A DNA stretch of 64,000 nucleotides from Candidatus Accumulibacter similis (GCA_013347225.1 CP054595.1:4894415-4958414); one strand, 5' to 3'. Positions 8,990 to 18,918 are shown, counted from the stretch's first letter. The notes: a model not told the origin generated them from the sequence alone. Numbers and translations are program-made.

Positions 8990-10000
8990 ATGAGCGTGAT
9001 TTCCGAATTAGCCGTAGCGGCAGTGGACAGTTGCGATCTGCTGGAATATGCCGAGGGCGAGACCGCTTGGAGAACGATCCCCAACTGGGTGCGATTCATG
9101 ATTTGTCTCGGGGCGGTCTGGTCCGCCGGGCCAAAGGACCGGCGCCGGATCGCGCTTGTGACGACGCCCTGCGATTCGTCAGCCGCCGGGCTGATCTGTC
9201 TCGGGGCCATGTGCCGGCGCCTGTCGCTCGCCGATGCGAACGATCAGGCAGCCCATTTCACTCGGATCGAATCGCTGGTCACGGAACGTAACCAAACCGT
9301 CGTTCTGAGGAGGCTGGGGGGCAGGCGAGCCCGCTTCGTCGCCGATGGCGAGCAGGAACCGGGGATGGTGTGGGTGCGCCAGTTGGACTCGAGACACTCG
9401 ACACGCCAGACGATCACGCCCCATACCGCGGGGAACTGGACGGTGGACGGCGAGCCGCCCGTAGGAATTCAGGACGGGCTGGCACTCCCCAAGGCGCCAT
9501 TGTACGGCGGGATTTCCGGTCTGATGAGCCTTGAGGTGCTGAAGCGCAATCTCTCACTGTCGGATTCCGCGGTGTGCCTCGGCGGACGTTCGCTGGGGCA
9601 GGCGGCAGCGCGGGAGATGTTTGCAGGAACCCGCTTTCGCGTGCGTGGAGCCGAGTCCGATCTGGCCACGCTGCTTTCGGTTCATCAGTGGTCGCCGGGT
9701 TCCGTGTCCCGCGTTTCCTATTTCAATTCTAGGACAAGGGAACTCGATCGGCAGACGCGCAAGCCGGAACTCGTGGTGACAGAGGGGGACGCCGCTTTTC
9801 TCAGGGCACTCGAACAGGAAGAGTTCAGGAATTCGGATATCCTCGCTGTTGTTCCGCGAACGCTCGATCGCGATGCGCTCGAGGCCGTCGGCTCGAAACT
9901 GGCGAGCCTTTCGCAGTGGTACCAGCGCGAGGAATTTCCGAAAGTTCCGGCCGGAATGCCGCGAAGCGTCTCGGCAACCGTGATTCGAAAGAGAAACTAA
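8990..10000 (+). CDS. Unrecognised protein, first gene of DISARM-related operon (possible N-terminal part of a DrmE-like function)
   Basis: 336 residues from an ATG preceded by GGGGAACC. I do not recognise the family with certainty. It is probably soluble and shows no catalytic signature I can name. An early hydrophobic strand-turn-helix segment (RIALVTTPCDSSAAGLICLG) and a late strand-and-helix segment (DILAVVPRTLDRDALEAV) suggest alternating alpha/beta folds. The following gene starts two bases after its stop in another frame. Together the two proteins would be about 870 residues, which as I recall is close to the length of DrmE from class 2 DISARM; the assignment is inferred from position and size only. 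Confidence 0.6.
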   Translation: MSVISELAVAAVDSCDLLEYAEGETAWRTIPNWVRFMICLGAVWSAGPKDRRRIALVTTPCDSSAAGLICLGAMCRRLSLADANDQAAHFTRIESLVTERNQTVVLRRLGGRRARFVADGEQEPGMVWVRQLDSRHSTRQTITPHTAGNWTVDGEPPVGIQDGLALPKAPLYGGISGLMSLEVLKRNLSLSDSAVCLGGRSLGQAAAREMFAGTRFRVRGAESDLATLLSVHQWSPGSVSRVSYFNSRTRELDRQTRKPELVVTEGDAAFLRALEQEEFRNSDILAVVPRTLDRDALEAVGSKLASLSQWYQREEFPKVPAGMPRSVSATVIRKRN

Positions 10001-10002
10001 CA

Positions 10003-11607
10003 ATGACGGCGACTGCGACGCAGATTTTCGATTTCATCGACCAGAACCCTTCGCTCCTCGTCGAACGGTATGAAATCGACTCGTCTGATTTCTCCGTGTT
10101 GCGGCGCGCACTGCGGCAGATGATCATCGCCTTTCAGGAAAGCGATGACATTCACGCCGTCGATTGCGCGGAGCGGTTGCGGATATCCCTATTTGAATGG
10201 CTGTCGGCGCCGCTCCCTCTGGATGGCTCGGTCGAGAGTGCGCTGCGTTCGATCGGCGCCCCGGATCAGGTACGGCGACGCTGGGGCAGTGACATCCAAT
10301 CGCTGCAGGCGGAGTCCCTGTCTGCCGCCGGACGCCTCGCCAAAAGGGAAAGTCCGTTGCGTGTTGTCGTTGCTGAGGTCATCGATGCGCTTCGGCATGC
10401 AGGCGAGGATTTCCGGATCTGCTGTCACCGCAACGTGGTGCCAGCCTTTCTTTCTCTTCCCGTGTCGAAACCGATCGAACCGTCGGATTTCCTTCATTCG
10501 CTCGGGGACTATCGATCGGCATTGCCATTCGACGTTCTGATAAAGGTCGGGCCGCTGCGCGGAAAGGGCTGGGGATCCGTGCCTGATGCGGTGTTCACCG
10601 CCCCCCGATTCCGGACTCTGCGGCAGATCGTGTGGCGCGGGAGTAGCAACGAGGCGGGTTTCGGGTACGACCCAGCGGGGCTTCCGGAAGGGGAAAGCGC
10701 GGATGCTGCTGACGACTCTGGGGCACGAGCACGGGCACGGGCCGGTTTGCGCACTGAGACGTTCCATCGCGGCGACGTGTGCCCGACTCTTGTAGAGGGA
10801 GTCCATTCGGTGGACGATTTCAGCTTGCTGGCCGAACGGCAGCGATCTGTTGCGGATGGCCACAGGCCTGCAGTTCTGGTTCAGATCGATGATCATCACG
10901 GAATTCTTTACCCTCCGCTGTCGAACATCGTCAGCTACAGTCTGAGCGGCAGCATCGACGAGGAAATCATCGACCGGAGGATTCCGGGGGAGACGCTCGC
11001 AGAAGGCATGCTGCTGATCATGGCCGTTCTGGACGACGAGCCGAAGGGGGCGGCAGTCCAGTCATCTCACGGGCATTACAGCCGCATCTGGAAGGACCGC
11101 CTTCGCGACGAGATGCTCTGGCGAAAGGAAACGCTCGGGCCCCGACTTGCCAGGGCGGGAATCGATCTAGCGAACATCGGCGCGGCCCTTGAACATTGGG
11201 CAAGGGAGCCCAGCACGGTGATCCACGCGCCCCAGAAGCGTGCGCATTTCGAGATCCTCGTTCACACGCTGGATGTGCCGATCGACGGGGCGGAGAACGT
11301 GGCCGCATGGGCAGCACGTGCATGGAGCGAGATCGCCAGGGGTCGTGGCGAGGCAATTCACGCCGGAAGGGAAGGAAACGAAAGGTCGGAAGACATGCTC
11401 ATCGAATGGCTGCGCTCCGTTTCGGATGAAATCCGCGAACTGGCAAGGACACGCGCGGGATTCAGCATGCCCGTGCCGAAGGGACCCTCTCTTCACGGAA
11501 CCGTGATGTTTCACAGGGTCATCTCCATCGACAGGGGTTACAAGGCTCCGGAATCGGAACTCAGGGTGGTTCGCGAGATGGCCGAGTTGGAACGATGGCG
11601 CGCATGA
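10003..11607 (+). CDS. Unrecognised protein, second gene of DISARM-related operon
   Basis: 534 residues with the ATG two bases after the preceding stop (TAA-CA-ATG). No family is recognised. The N-terminus is helical (IFDFIDQNPSLLVERYEID), the middle contains ILYPPLSNIVSYSLSGSIDE, and the C-terminus has basic and tryptophan-containing helices. I see no signal peptide, membrane span or nucleotide-binding loop. It overlaps the following helicase gene by 13 bases, so it belongs to one translationally coupled operon. It could be the second half of a split DrmE-like protein or a new component; homologue comparison would decide. Confidence 0.65.
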   Translation: MTATATQIFDFIDQNPSLLVERYEIDSSDFSVLRRALRQMIIAFQESDDIHAVDCAERLRISLFEWLSAPLPLDGSVESALRSIGAPDQVRRRWGSDIQSLQAESLSAAGRLAKRESPLRVVVAEVIDALRHAGEDFRICCHRNVVPAFLSLPVSKPIEPSDFLHSLGDYRSALPFDVLIKVGPLRGKGWGSVPDAVFTAPRFRTLRQIVWRGSSNEAGFGYDPAGLPEGESADAADDSGARARARAGLRTETFHRGDVCPTLVEGVHSVDDFSLLAERQRSVADGHRPAVLVQIDDHHGILYPPLSNIVSYSLSGSIDEEIIDRRIPGETLAEGMLLIMAVLDDEPKGAAVQSSHGHYSRIWKDRLRDEMLWRKETLGPRLARAGIDLANIGAALEHWAREPSTVIHAPQKRAHFEILVHTLDVPIDGAENVAAWAARAWSEIARGRGEAIHAGREGNERSEDMLIEWLRSVSDEIRELARTRAGFSMPVPKGPSLHGTVMFHRVISIDRGYKAPESELRVVREMAELERWRA

Positions 11608-13319
11608 TCCCGACGTTCTTCGAGGAGAAGACACCACCGGGCGAACGCGACGTCTTCAACATGCTGGCGAGGGCTCCGGACGACTGGGTGGCAATCCATT
11701 CTTTGGACCTCGCGCCCTGGAACCGGGGCTTGAGGACCGAAATCGACTTCGTGCTGGTAATCCCCGAAGCGGGAATCCTTTGCATCGAGGTCAAGTCACA
11801 TGAAGAAATCGCGTTCGAGGACGGCCGCTGGATTCCGAACACAATTTTGCGTTCGCCGTTCAAGCAAGCAGCCGACGGTCGCTTCATCTTTCGGCGGCGA
11901 CTGATCGAGCTCGTCGAAGGGTTCAAGGCCATCCCTGTCGTGCACATGTGCGTGTTTCCGCGCGCGCGATTCGATCTGCAGCCAAACCTTTCGGTGCAAC
12001 CATGGGAGCTGATCGACGAGCGTCTCTTCCGCTCGGTTTCGGACGCCGGCGCCTTTTCCGAAGCGCTGGTCGGGCGCGTTAGGGCAGCCATTGCCGCGGA
12101 CAAGCAGATCAAGCCCTTACGCAATAGGCTTTCGGCGGAGGCTGTGGACAGAATCGTCGCCAGCTGCGTTCCGATCAGGCGGTTCCGCCCGGACGCGAGC
12201 GAGGAGATCAGCCGCCGCGAACAGGAAGTTGACCGCCTGCTGCGGGAGCAGCAGAAGCCGGTGCTTCAGCTGGCGGACATGAATTCGCGGCTGGTCGTCA
12301 CGGGGGCGGCCGGCACGGGGAAGACGCTGATTGCGATGGAATTGGCGCGCCGGAAGGCGCTTGCCGGGAAACGTGTAGCCCTCCTGTGCTTCAACCAGTT
12401 GATTGGTGACTGGATCGTGCAGCAGGTCGAATCGATCGAACCGAGATTGCCCAACCTCATTGCGGGTCGTGCGATCAAGGTGATGGCGAACCTTGCCGGG
12501 ATCCCGATTCCGGAGGCGCCAGACGCCGACTATTGGGAAGTGGAGTTTCCGGCGCAGTTCGAGGCCTCGCTCGCCGACGATGATTTGAGGGCAGCCGCCA
12601 CTTTCGATGTCCTGATCGTGGACGAGGCCCAAGACATTCTCTCTAGGCCGGTACTGTGGTCGTCTCTGAAGCGGCTCGTCGCCGGAGGTTTCGAACACGG
12701 AGAATTTGCGCTGTTCGGCGACTTTTCGCATCAGGTCCTTGGGATGCGCGAATCTATGGAGGCAGAGTTGAAGTCGCTGCAAGCAATCGCCCGGCCGACC
12801 AGATGGATGTTGATGGAGAACTGCAGGAACTACCGAATCATCGGCGAAACGGCTGTGCGCCTGAGCGGCATGCAGGGGGAAGTGTATTCCGGATTCATGC
12901 GCACAGGCGGTCATCGGTCTTACGACATCGCGTTCTATTCCAGCGGGGACGAACAGCTTGCCGAGGCGAAGAGAGTGATCCTGGAATTTCGTGCTGGTGG
13001 CTACAAGGACCGGGAAATCGCGATACTGACGGGGTCGGCCCGCTGCCAGAAGCTCGTTGATCGCCTGTGCAACGATGGCATCAGGGTTGCGCCTGCTTGG
13101 CAGACTTCGCGCCGAATCGTGCAGTCGTCGGTGCATGCCTTCAAGGGCATGGAGCGCAAGGCGGTCATTCTAACCGACCTTGAAATTGGCGCTGGCGACT
13201 CCCGCAGAGACCTATTCTACATCGGGATGACCCGCGCTACCGACTCCCTCCGTGTTCTCTGCAGCACGGAATTTCAGGCGCAACTTCTGCAGTGGCTTGG
13301 CCTTGGGGAGAAACAATGA
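11595..13319 (+). CDS. NERD nuclease-UvrD-like helicase in DISARM-related operon
   Basis: 574 residues. The N-terminal NERD domain has TEIDFVLVIPEAGILCIEVK, where D and the E-x-K triad form the PD-(D/E)xK core (roughly residues 43-62). The helicase part has Walker A TGAAGTGKTLIAM (about residue 238), Walker B VLIVDEAQDIL (about 340), the ENCRNYR motif and the C-terminal YIGMTRATDSLRVL. The ATG lies within the end of the preceding gene, and its own stop overlaps the ATG of the DrmA-like gene (ATGA). Canonical DISARM classes lack such a protein; class 1 has the SNF2-type DrmD instead. It may supply nuclease and unwinding activity here. Confidence 0.88.
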   Translation: MARMIPTFFEEKTPPGERDVFNMLARAPDDWVAIHSLDLAPWNRGLRTEIDFVLVIPEAGILCIEVKSHEEIAFEDGRWIPNTILRSPFKQAADGRFIFRRRLIELVEGFKAIPVVHMCVFPRARFDLQPNLSVQPWELIDERLFRSVSDAGAFSEALVGRVRAAIAADKQIKPLRNRLSAEAVDRIVASCVPIRRFRPDASEEISRREQEVDRLLREQQKPVLQLADMNSRLVVTGAAGTGKTLIAMELARRKALAGKRVALLCFNQLIGDWIVQQVESIEPRLPNLIAGRAIKVMANLAGIPIPEAPDADYWEVEFPAQFEASLADDDLRAAATFDVLIVDEAQDILSRPVLWSSLKRLVAGGFEHGEFALFGDFSHQVLGMRESMEAELKSLQAIARPTRWMLMENCRNYRIIGETAVRLSGMQGEVYSGFMRTGGHRSYDIAFYSSGDEQLAEAKRVILEFRAGGYKDREIAILTGSARCQKLVDRLCNDGIRVAPAWQTSRRIVQSSVHAFKGMERKAVILTDLEIGAGDSRRDLFYIGMTRATDSLRVLCSTEFQAQLLQWLGLGEKQ

Positions 13320-16300
13320 ACGAACGTCCGGAGTTGATGGAATGGATTCGAGGCGAGATCGTCGGTCCTTCGCGATGGCTCAGGGACTTTTCGATCGCAG
13401 CGTTCAAAGAGCGCGAATTCTACGATGGCGATTCGAAACGCAAGGGTCCCCTGGCATGGAGGCCGCAGGCGGAATCGGCGCCCGAGGAGGTACTCTACTA
13501 CGAGCGGGAAACCCCGCACCGGAAATACGGCGCGGGACTGCTGCATCCAGCAGGCGTTCCGATGGCGGCGGTCACGGAGGACGATCCGCAGGCGATGCAG
13601 GCTGCCGCCGCCGGTGACACGCAAGGCGTTGATATCGAGGAAGCGGAAAGCGACGTCGCGGGAGACGAAGGTGCCAGCACCGAAGACGAGGGTGCCAGCC
13701 AAGTGGCCGGCTCAGACGACTTCGACGTCAGCAGTCCGGACGTCCGGCATCCGTCGACCCTTGGGGTATCGTTCTGTGCGCGCTTCGGGGATTCGGGCAA
13801 GCTTGTGATTTGTTTGCCGAGGGAGCGGACGTTTGCGTGGCAAGCGTCAGGCAGCCCGCCGTTTGCACTGAATGGCCGCTACGAGAAATGCATTCGTCGC
13901 CTAGCCGACGGCGGGTCGCAGCCAGCGTGGCGCCGGCAGCCAGCCACTCCGGAAGGCTGCCGGCCAAGCATCGGCGCGGACGCCTTGGTCGATGGCAGGA
14001 AGATTTCCGTTCCGGTCGCAGGTGTTCCCGGATCGCCGTTGAAGCTGCTAATCGAGGCGTATCCACGGAGACTGGCCGACAACGCTTGGCTGATCACGGT
14101 CGTGCTCAGAAACGTGTCGGAGCTCGCGCCCGACCAGGAACCTCGGGAATGCATTCTCTACCAGACACATTTCGAGGTGGCGCTCGAAGGCGGACTTTTC
14201 GAGAAGTATCCCGAGAGCCAACGGCCGTTCCATGACCTTGACGAGGAAGAAAAGTCGCTGGCACTGCTTTATCGGGAATCGGCGACTTGGGGCATCGGCC
14301 ATGGCTGCGCCGCCGGCTGGGAGGCCCCGCCGGGCTGCGTTCCCGATTTCCTGCGTGCCGACGTGTTTCCGGCAACGGAACTCCCGAGCGTCACCGCCGA
14401 CATCCGGGATGCCGCAGGCAATCCGCTCGAACTTTCCATGCGGCTGCTGTCCGGGCTCTCCGATGACGGCCAGGGGCCCGCGTGGAATGCCATCGACAAT
14501 CTGGCGGCGCGGTACCTCGAGTGGATCGGGAAGCGGCGAGAGGATGCCGATGCGCTTCCGCCGCACCTCCGCGAGGTGGCTTTCGCGCACCTCGCCCGGT
14601 GCTCCGAATGCCATAAGAGGATTTCCGCCGGGATAGCCCTGCTGAGGGACAATTCGACGGTTCGCCGGGCTTTTCGGCTGGCAAACGAGGCGATGTTGTT
14701 GCAGCAGGTGGCGACCAAGCGCCTTTCGCGACGCGCCCTGTCCTGGGACCCTGTCGGGAGAGCCGTTTTTCCCCTCGGCGCTTTCGAGTCGCCGGCCACA
14801 ATCGTTAACGAACGTCGCGAAGGTTCGCGCGTCGGCTCGTGGCGAGCGTTCCAGATTGCCTTTCTGCTGATGTCGCTCCGGGGCGTGGCCGATGGCCGTT
14901 CACCGGACAGGGAACTGGTCGACCTGATCTGGTTTCCGACGGGTGGCGGCAAGACGGAAGCCTATCTGGGTGTCCTTGCGCTATATCTGTTCCACGAGCG
15001 CTTCCTGATGATCGGGCGGCCCGGTGAGCTGCGCGACGGGACCAACGCGTTCATGCGCTACACGCTCCGGATGCTGACCACGCAGCAGTTCCAGCGTGCC
15101 GCAGCGCTGATATGCGCGATGGAAGTGCTTCGTCGCCGTGAATCTGAAGTCTCCCCCGCAACCATGCCGGGATCCAGGTTTTCGGTGGGACTCTGGATCG
15201 GCTCCGAAGGTTCGCCGAACAGCAACGTCGAAGCACGGACGGCAATCCGGCGCTATCGTGAGGAGGCCGAATCCGGCAACCCCATGGTGCTGACTGAATG
15301 TCCGTGGTGCAGAGCGGAGATCGGGCGCCTCGACGGGTCCGCGCCGAGAGGGCTGAGGGCAGCGGCATGGAGAGACCTGCGCGTCCGGGGCATTTCGGAT
15401 ACCCAACTGGGGCCGCGCCTGCATTGCACGGATCCGGCGTGCGATTTCGGAACGGCCGATGAGCGAAAGTGGCTTCCGGTAGAGGTGATCGACGAACGCA
15501 TATACGCCAATCCTCCATCGCTGGTGATCGCGACTGCCGACAAGTTCGCGATGATCGCCTACCGTCCGAAGGCCGGGGCGCTGTTCGGAAACCGCGTGGA
15601 CAATGATGGCGTAGCGGCTGAACGGATTCCGCCCGGGCTGATCATCCAGGACGAACTGCACCTGATTTCGGGGCCGCTCGGAACAATGTATGCGCTCTAC
15701 GAAGGCATCGTCGAGCGTCTGTGCTCGGTCAACAGCCGCACCGGGATGATCCGGCCGAAACTGATCGCTTCCACGGCCACGATTCGCGGCGCGGAGTCGC
15801 AGGTCAACGCGCTTTACGACCGTCGCGAAACGCGCCTGTTTCCGAGCCCCGGCCTCACGATGGGCGATTCGTTCTTCGGAACCTATGCGCGTCACGAGGA
15901 TGGCAAACTCAAAAATGGGCGCATGTATCTCGGAGTTCACGCCAGCGATTACGGATCCATTCTCACGACCCAGGTCCGGCTCTTCTCTTCCGCATGCTTC
16001 CGGCCGCAGGCGCTCGCCAGCGAGATGCGCGATCCCTGGTGGACGCTTCTGGTGTTCTACAACAGCATCCGCGAACTGGGGGGCGCGAAGACCCTGTTCG
16101 ACTCGGATATCCGTTCGCGCCTCAAGTTCATGTTCAACCGCGAAGGCATTTCAGGGGAGTCGCGGAGAAACCTGCGGATCGTCGAAGAGCTGACAAGTCG
16201 CCTCTCGCAGTCCGAAATTGTGAGGATGATGGACCGCCTTTCCGTGCCGTATGCAGAGGGCCATGCGGAGGTCGTCGACGCCTGCCTTGCCTCGAACATC

Positions 16301-16930
16301 ATCGAGGTCGGTGTCGACATCGATCGTCTTTCAGTGATGGGGGTCGTCGGACAGCCCAAGACGACCGCACAGTACATTCAGGTGACCGGCCGGGTGGGGC
16401 GCCGCTGGGACGAGCGTCCTGGCCTGATCTTGACCGTCTACAGCCCGGCGAAGAGCCGGGACCGTTCGCACTTCGAGCAGTTCTACAGCTATCACGCCCG
16501 ACTCTACGAGCGCGTCGAGCCGACGACGGCGACGCCGTTCTCGGTGTCTGCGATTCAGCGCGGCCTTCCGGGCGCGCTTCTGGCTTGGGCGAGGCAGCGT
16601 GCCTCCGATGACGTGGGACGCTCGGACGTTTATGGACCGCTGCTCGACGAAGGACTGCAGCTTCTTTCGGATCGATGCCGGGCCGTCCAGCCGGCGGAGG
16701 ACGTCGAACGCTCGCTTGCCGAACTCGAACGGGTGGGCAGGCTTCTGCAGTCAAAGTGGGCAAGGAATCCGCAACAGTGGGAGGAATTTCCGCCGCGCGT
16801 CAACGGCGAGTACTTGATGCTCTGGCCGGGGCAATTTGCCACCCGCCTGCAAAAGGACCGCGGCGTCACGGTTGCCAGCAGCATGCGGCAGGTCGACGGC
16901 AGCGCCGAATTGCGGATCACGCCCGTATAG
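13316..16930 (+). CDS. drmA: DISARM helicase DrmA
   Basis: 1204 residues. It is a superfamily 2 helicase with Walker A WFPTGGGKTEA around residue 542, a DELH motif II at about 779 (LIIQDELHLISGP), STATIRGAE as motif III, and the C-terminal RecA motifs SNIIEVGVDIDRL and QVTGRVGRRW (about 1022). Between the RecA motifs lie cysteine pairs (CPWC and CTDPAC) that form a likely zinc ribbon. This matches DrmA, which with DrmB binds and translocates on DNA bearing a 5' overhang in DISARM. The start ATG overlaps the preceding stop and follows GGGGAG. An acidic, low-complexity stretch (residues ~100-140) precedes the folded domains. Function in this locus is inferred. Confidence 0.9.
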   Translation: MNERPELMEWIRGEIVGPSRWLRDFSIAAFKEREFYDGDSKRKGPLAWRPQAESAPEEVLYYERETPHRKYGAGLLHPAGVPMAAVTEDDPQAMQAAAAGDTQGVDIEEAESDVAGDEGASTEDEGASQVAGSDDFDVSSPDVRHPSTLGVSFCARFGDSGKLVICLPRERTFAWQASGSPPFALNGRYEKCIRRLADGGSQPAWRRQPATPEGCRPSIGADALVDGRKISVPVAGVPGSPLKLLIEAYPRRLADNAWLITVVLRNVSELAPDQEPRECILYQTHFEVALEGGLFEKYPESQRPFHDLDEEEKSLALLYRESATWGIGHGCAAGWEAPPGCVPDFLRADVFPATELPSVTADIRDAAGNPLELSMRLLSGLSDDGQGPAWNAIDNLAARYLEWIGKRREDADALPPHLREVAFAHLARCSECHKRISAGIALLRDNSTVRRAFRLANEAMLLQQVATKRLSRRALSWDPVGRAVFPLGAFESPATIVNERREGSRVGSWRAFQIAFLLMSLRGVADGRSPDRELVDLIWFPTGGGKTEAYLGVLALYLFHERFLMIGRPGELRDGTNAFMRYTLRMLTTQQFQRAAALICAMEVLRRRESEVSPATMPGSRFSVGLWIGSEGSPNSNVEARTAIRRYREEAESGNPMVLTECPWCRAEIGRLDGSAPRGLRAAAWRDLRVRGISDTQLGPRLHCTDPACDFGTADERKWLPVEVIDERIYANPPSLVIATADKFAMIAYRPKAGALFGNRVDNDGVAAERIPPGLIIQDELHLISGPLGTMYALYEGIVERLCSVNSRTGMIRPKLIASTATIRGAESQVNALYDRRETRLFPSPGLTMGDSFFGTYARHEDGKLKNGRMYLGVHASDYGSILTTQVRLFSSACFRPQALASEMRDPWWTLLVFYNSIRELGGAKTLFDSDIRSRLKFMFNREGISGESRRNLRIVEELTSRLSQSEIVRMMDRLSVPYAEGHAEVVDACLASNIIEVGVDIDRLSVMGVVGQPKTTAQYIQVTGRVGRRWDERPGLILTVYSPAKSRDRSHFEQFYSYHARLYERVEPTTATPFSVSAIQRGLPGALLAWARQRASDDVGRSDVYGPLLDEGLQLLSDRCRAVQPAEDVERSLAELERVGRLLQSKWARNPQQWEEFPPRVNGEYLMLWPGQFATRLQKDRGVTVASSMRQVDGSAELRITPV

Positions 16931-16971
16931 CCACGGGAGGCCGATCAAAATTCATGTGAGGAAGAGATTCA

Positions 16972-18918
16972 ATGGGCGGAAAACAGATCAGGATCGGGCA
17001 GCTGATAGCGCCGTTCGGACCGGGCAGCATCTATACCGATCGCCGTGGGGTGCCGCATGTCGTCTGCGGACTGGATCACTGGTTTCACCGATACGATGAT
17101 GCAAGAGGCTTTCTGGCCTGCGAGGACATTTCTGAATTTCAGCGTTTCGAACCGCGGCTTGCGGCGCTGCTGCACGTCCACCAGTTCCGGTCGCCGCCGG
17201 ATTTTCGCACCGTGCGCAGGGGAGACCAAGCGCCTCCGAATGCTTTGCTGACGGTTCCGGCCGTCAGGTTCCCTAGCTGGTACCGACATACAACCACCGG
17301 CCGCATGAAAAAATTCAACTTGGATGCGGGGAGAATTCCGCCCGCCCAAGGCGGCGGGCGCTGGCAGCCGGTGCGCTTTGTTTCCGTTTGCGAGGGCGGG
17401 CATCTCAACGAGTTTCCGTGGAAAGACTGGATCGGTTGTACCTGCCCGAACGACGACGGTCTTCATCTCTTCGATTTTGGCGGGTCCGAACTCAGCAGCA
17501 TCCGGGTGAGCTGCGACAGTTGCCCCGAGGGATCTCCGGGGCGCAAGGGGAAGTCGTTGTCGGGAACGACGGTGCGGCCGAATCCGGCCGAGCAGAAACC
17601 GACTGCCTTCGAAAAGGAGGCCATAAGATGCCCCGGCGAGCGCCCGTGGCTGGGGAGCGAGGCAACCGAAGAAAGCTGCTCGTACCCGCTCGTTGCGGCG
17701 CTCATCAACCAGACCAACATTTATTTCCCTCGGACCGTATCGGCGATTCTGCTGCCTGATCTTGCCGAGGCCGATGACGAAATCGTCGCGCTGCGGAACG
17801 AAATCATCAACGATCCGGCGTGCGGGACGGTAAAGACACTGTGGAAAATCCAGAAGACATTCGCTGTTTCGGTCATGCGCGATTCCCTCGGGAAACGCGG
17901 CATGAGAGTCGACGATGCGGTCATTGAAAGGGCGCTAGAGAACGTTTTTGACAATCCCGCAGGCGCCTCGCAGCAGGATATCAAGCCGGCGGCACCCGAA
18001 TCCGAACTGCTCGCGTTTCGCCGTTCGGAGTTCAATATGCTTCGACGCAGTATCAACGATCCCGACCATGTTCCGGATCTGAGGGTCATCAATGCAGCCG
18101 TCCCCGCCGATCTGGGCCCTTGGATCGCGAAGGTCAATCTTGTCGAGCGACTGAGGGAGACGCGGGTCTTTTTTGGATTTGACCGTCTGGAACCGAACCG
18201 GAATCCACTGCCCGACATGCCCGAGTCGGCTGCGAAGCAGCTCTTCAGATCGCCGCCGCAGGACCCGCTTGAAATGTGGCTCCCGGCCGTTGAGGTCTTC
18301 GGCGAGGGCATCTACATCGAGCTGGCCGAGGAAGGGATCGCCGCTTGGCAGCAGCAGAATGCCGAATGGTTGGGGCACCGGCTCGACGACGGCTTTCTGG
18401 TCCGTGTGCAGGGCGTCTATCAGACACTGCCTCCGGCTGGCGAAATCAATCGGGACTGGGCATCGCGCTATCTCCTCGTCCATAGCCTCGCGCATGTCCT
18501 GATCAATCAGTTTGTCTTCGAGTGCGGCTACAGCACCGCCGCACTTCGCGAACGACTTTTCGTCTCCTCAGATGCGGTCGCACCGATGGCGAGCTTCATG
18601 ATCTACACTGCTGCAGGCGATGCGGAAGGCACGCTCGGCGGGCTGGTGAGGCTCGCTCGGCCGGAGAGCCTGTCGCCGCTGATCAGGCGCGCCCTTGCGC
18701 GGGCATCGTGGTGTTCGGCCGACCCCGTGTGTTCCGAGAAAATGGGGGGACAAGGATCACAGCTCGCCAATCTTGCAGCCTGCCATGCCTGCATCCTGCT
18801 GCCGGAAACATCATGCGAGACGATCAATCACGGTCTCGATCGGGCGATGGTGGTGGGTACCCCGGACAATCGGGGTGTTGGATTCATGTTCGGGCTGATC
18901 AGTGCCTTCTCTTGGTGA
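16972..18918 (+). CDS. drmB: DISARM protein DrmB (DUF1998)
   Basis: 648 residues, 41 bases after drmA and behind GAGGAAGAG. Recognisable DrmB features include the N-terminal IGQLIAPFGPGSIY, the central FVSVCEGGHLNEFPWKDW with nearby cysteine pairs (CTCP and CDSC), and the DUF1998 region HSLAHVLINQFVFECGYS with LRERLF. The C-terminal part contains TAAGDAEGTLGGLV, CSADPVC and LAACHACILLPETSCE, a cysteine-rich signature. DrmB forms a complex with DrmA. In canonical operons drmC (a phospholipase D-like nuclease) follows; here an unrelated WYL regulator follows instead. Confidence 0.92.
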   Translation: MGGKQIRIGQLIAPFGPGSIYTDRRGVPHVVCGLDHWFHRYDDARGFLACEDISEFQRFEPRLAALLHVHQFRSPPDFRTVRRGDQAPPNALLTVPAVRFPSWYRHTTTGRMKKFNLDAGRIPPAQGGGRWQPVRFVSVCEGGHLNEFPWKDWIGCTCPNDDGLHLFDFGGSELSSIRVSCDSCPEGSPGRKGKSLSGTTVRPNPAEQKPTAFEKEAIRCPGERPWLGSEATEESCSYPLVAALINQTNIYFPRTVSAILLPDLAEADDEIVALRNEIINDPACGTVKTLWKIQKTFAVSVMRDSLGKRGMRVDDAVIERALENVFDNPAGASQQDIKPAAPESELLAFRRSEFNMLRRSINDPDHVPDLRVINAAVPADLGPWIAKVNLVERLRETRVFFGFDRLEPNRNPLPDMPESAAKQLFRSPPQDPLEMWLPAVEVFGEGIYIELAEEGIAAWQQQNAEWLGHRLDDGFLVRVQGVYQTLPPAGEINRDWASRYLLVHSLAHVLINQFVFECGYSTAALRERLFVSSDAVAPMASFMIYTAAGDAEGTLGGLVRLARPESLSPLIRRALARASWCSADPVCSEKMGGQGSQLANLAACHACILLPETSCETINHGLDRAMVVGTPDNRGVGFMFGLISAFSW

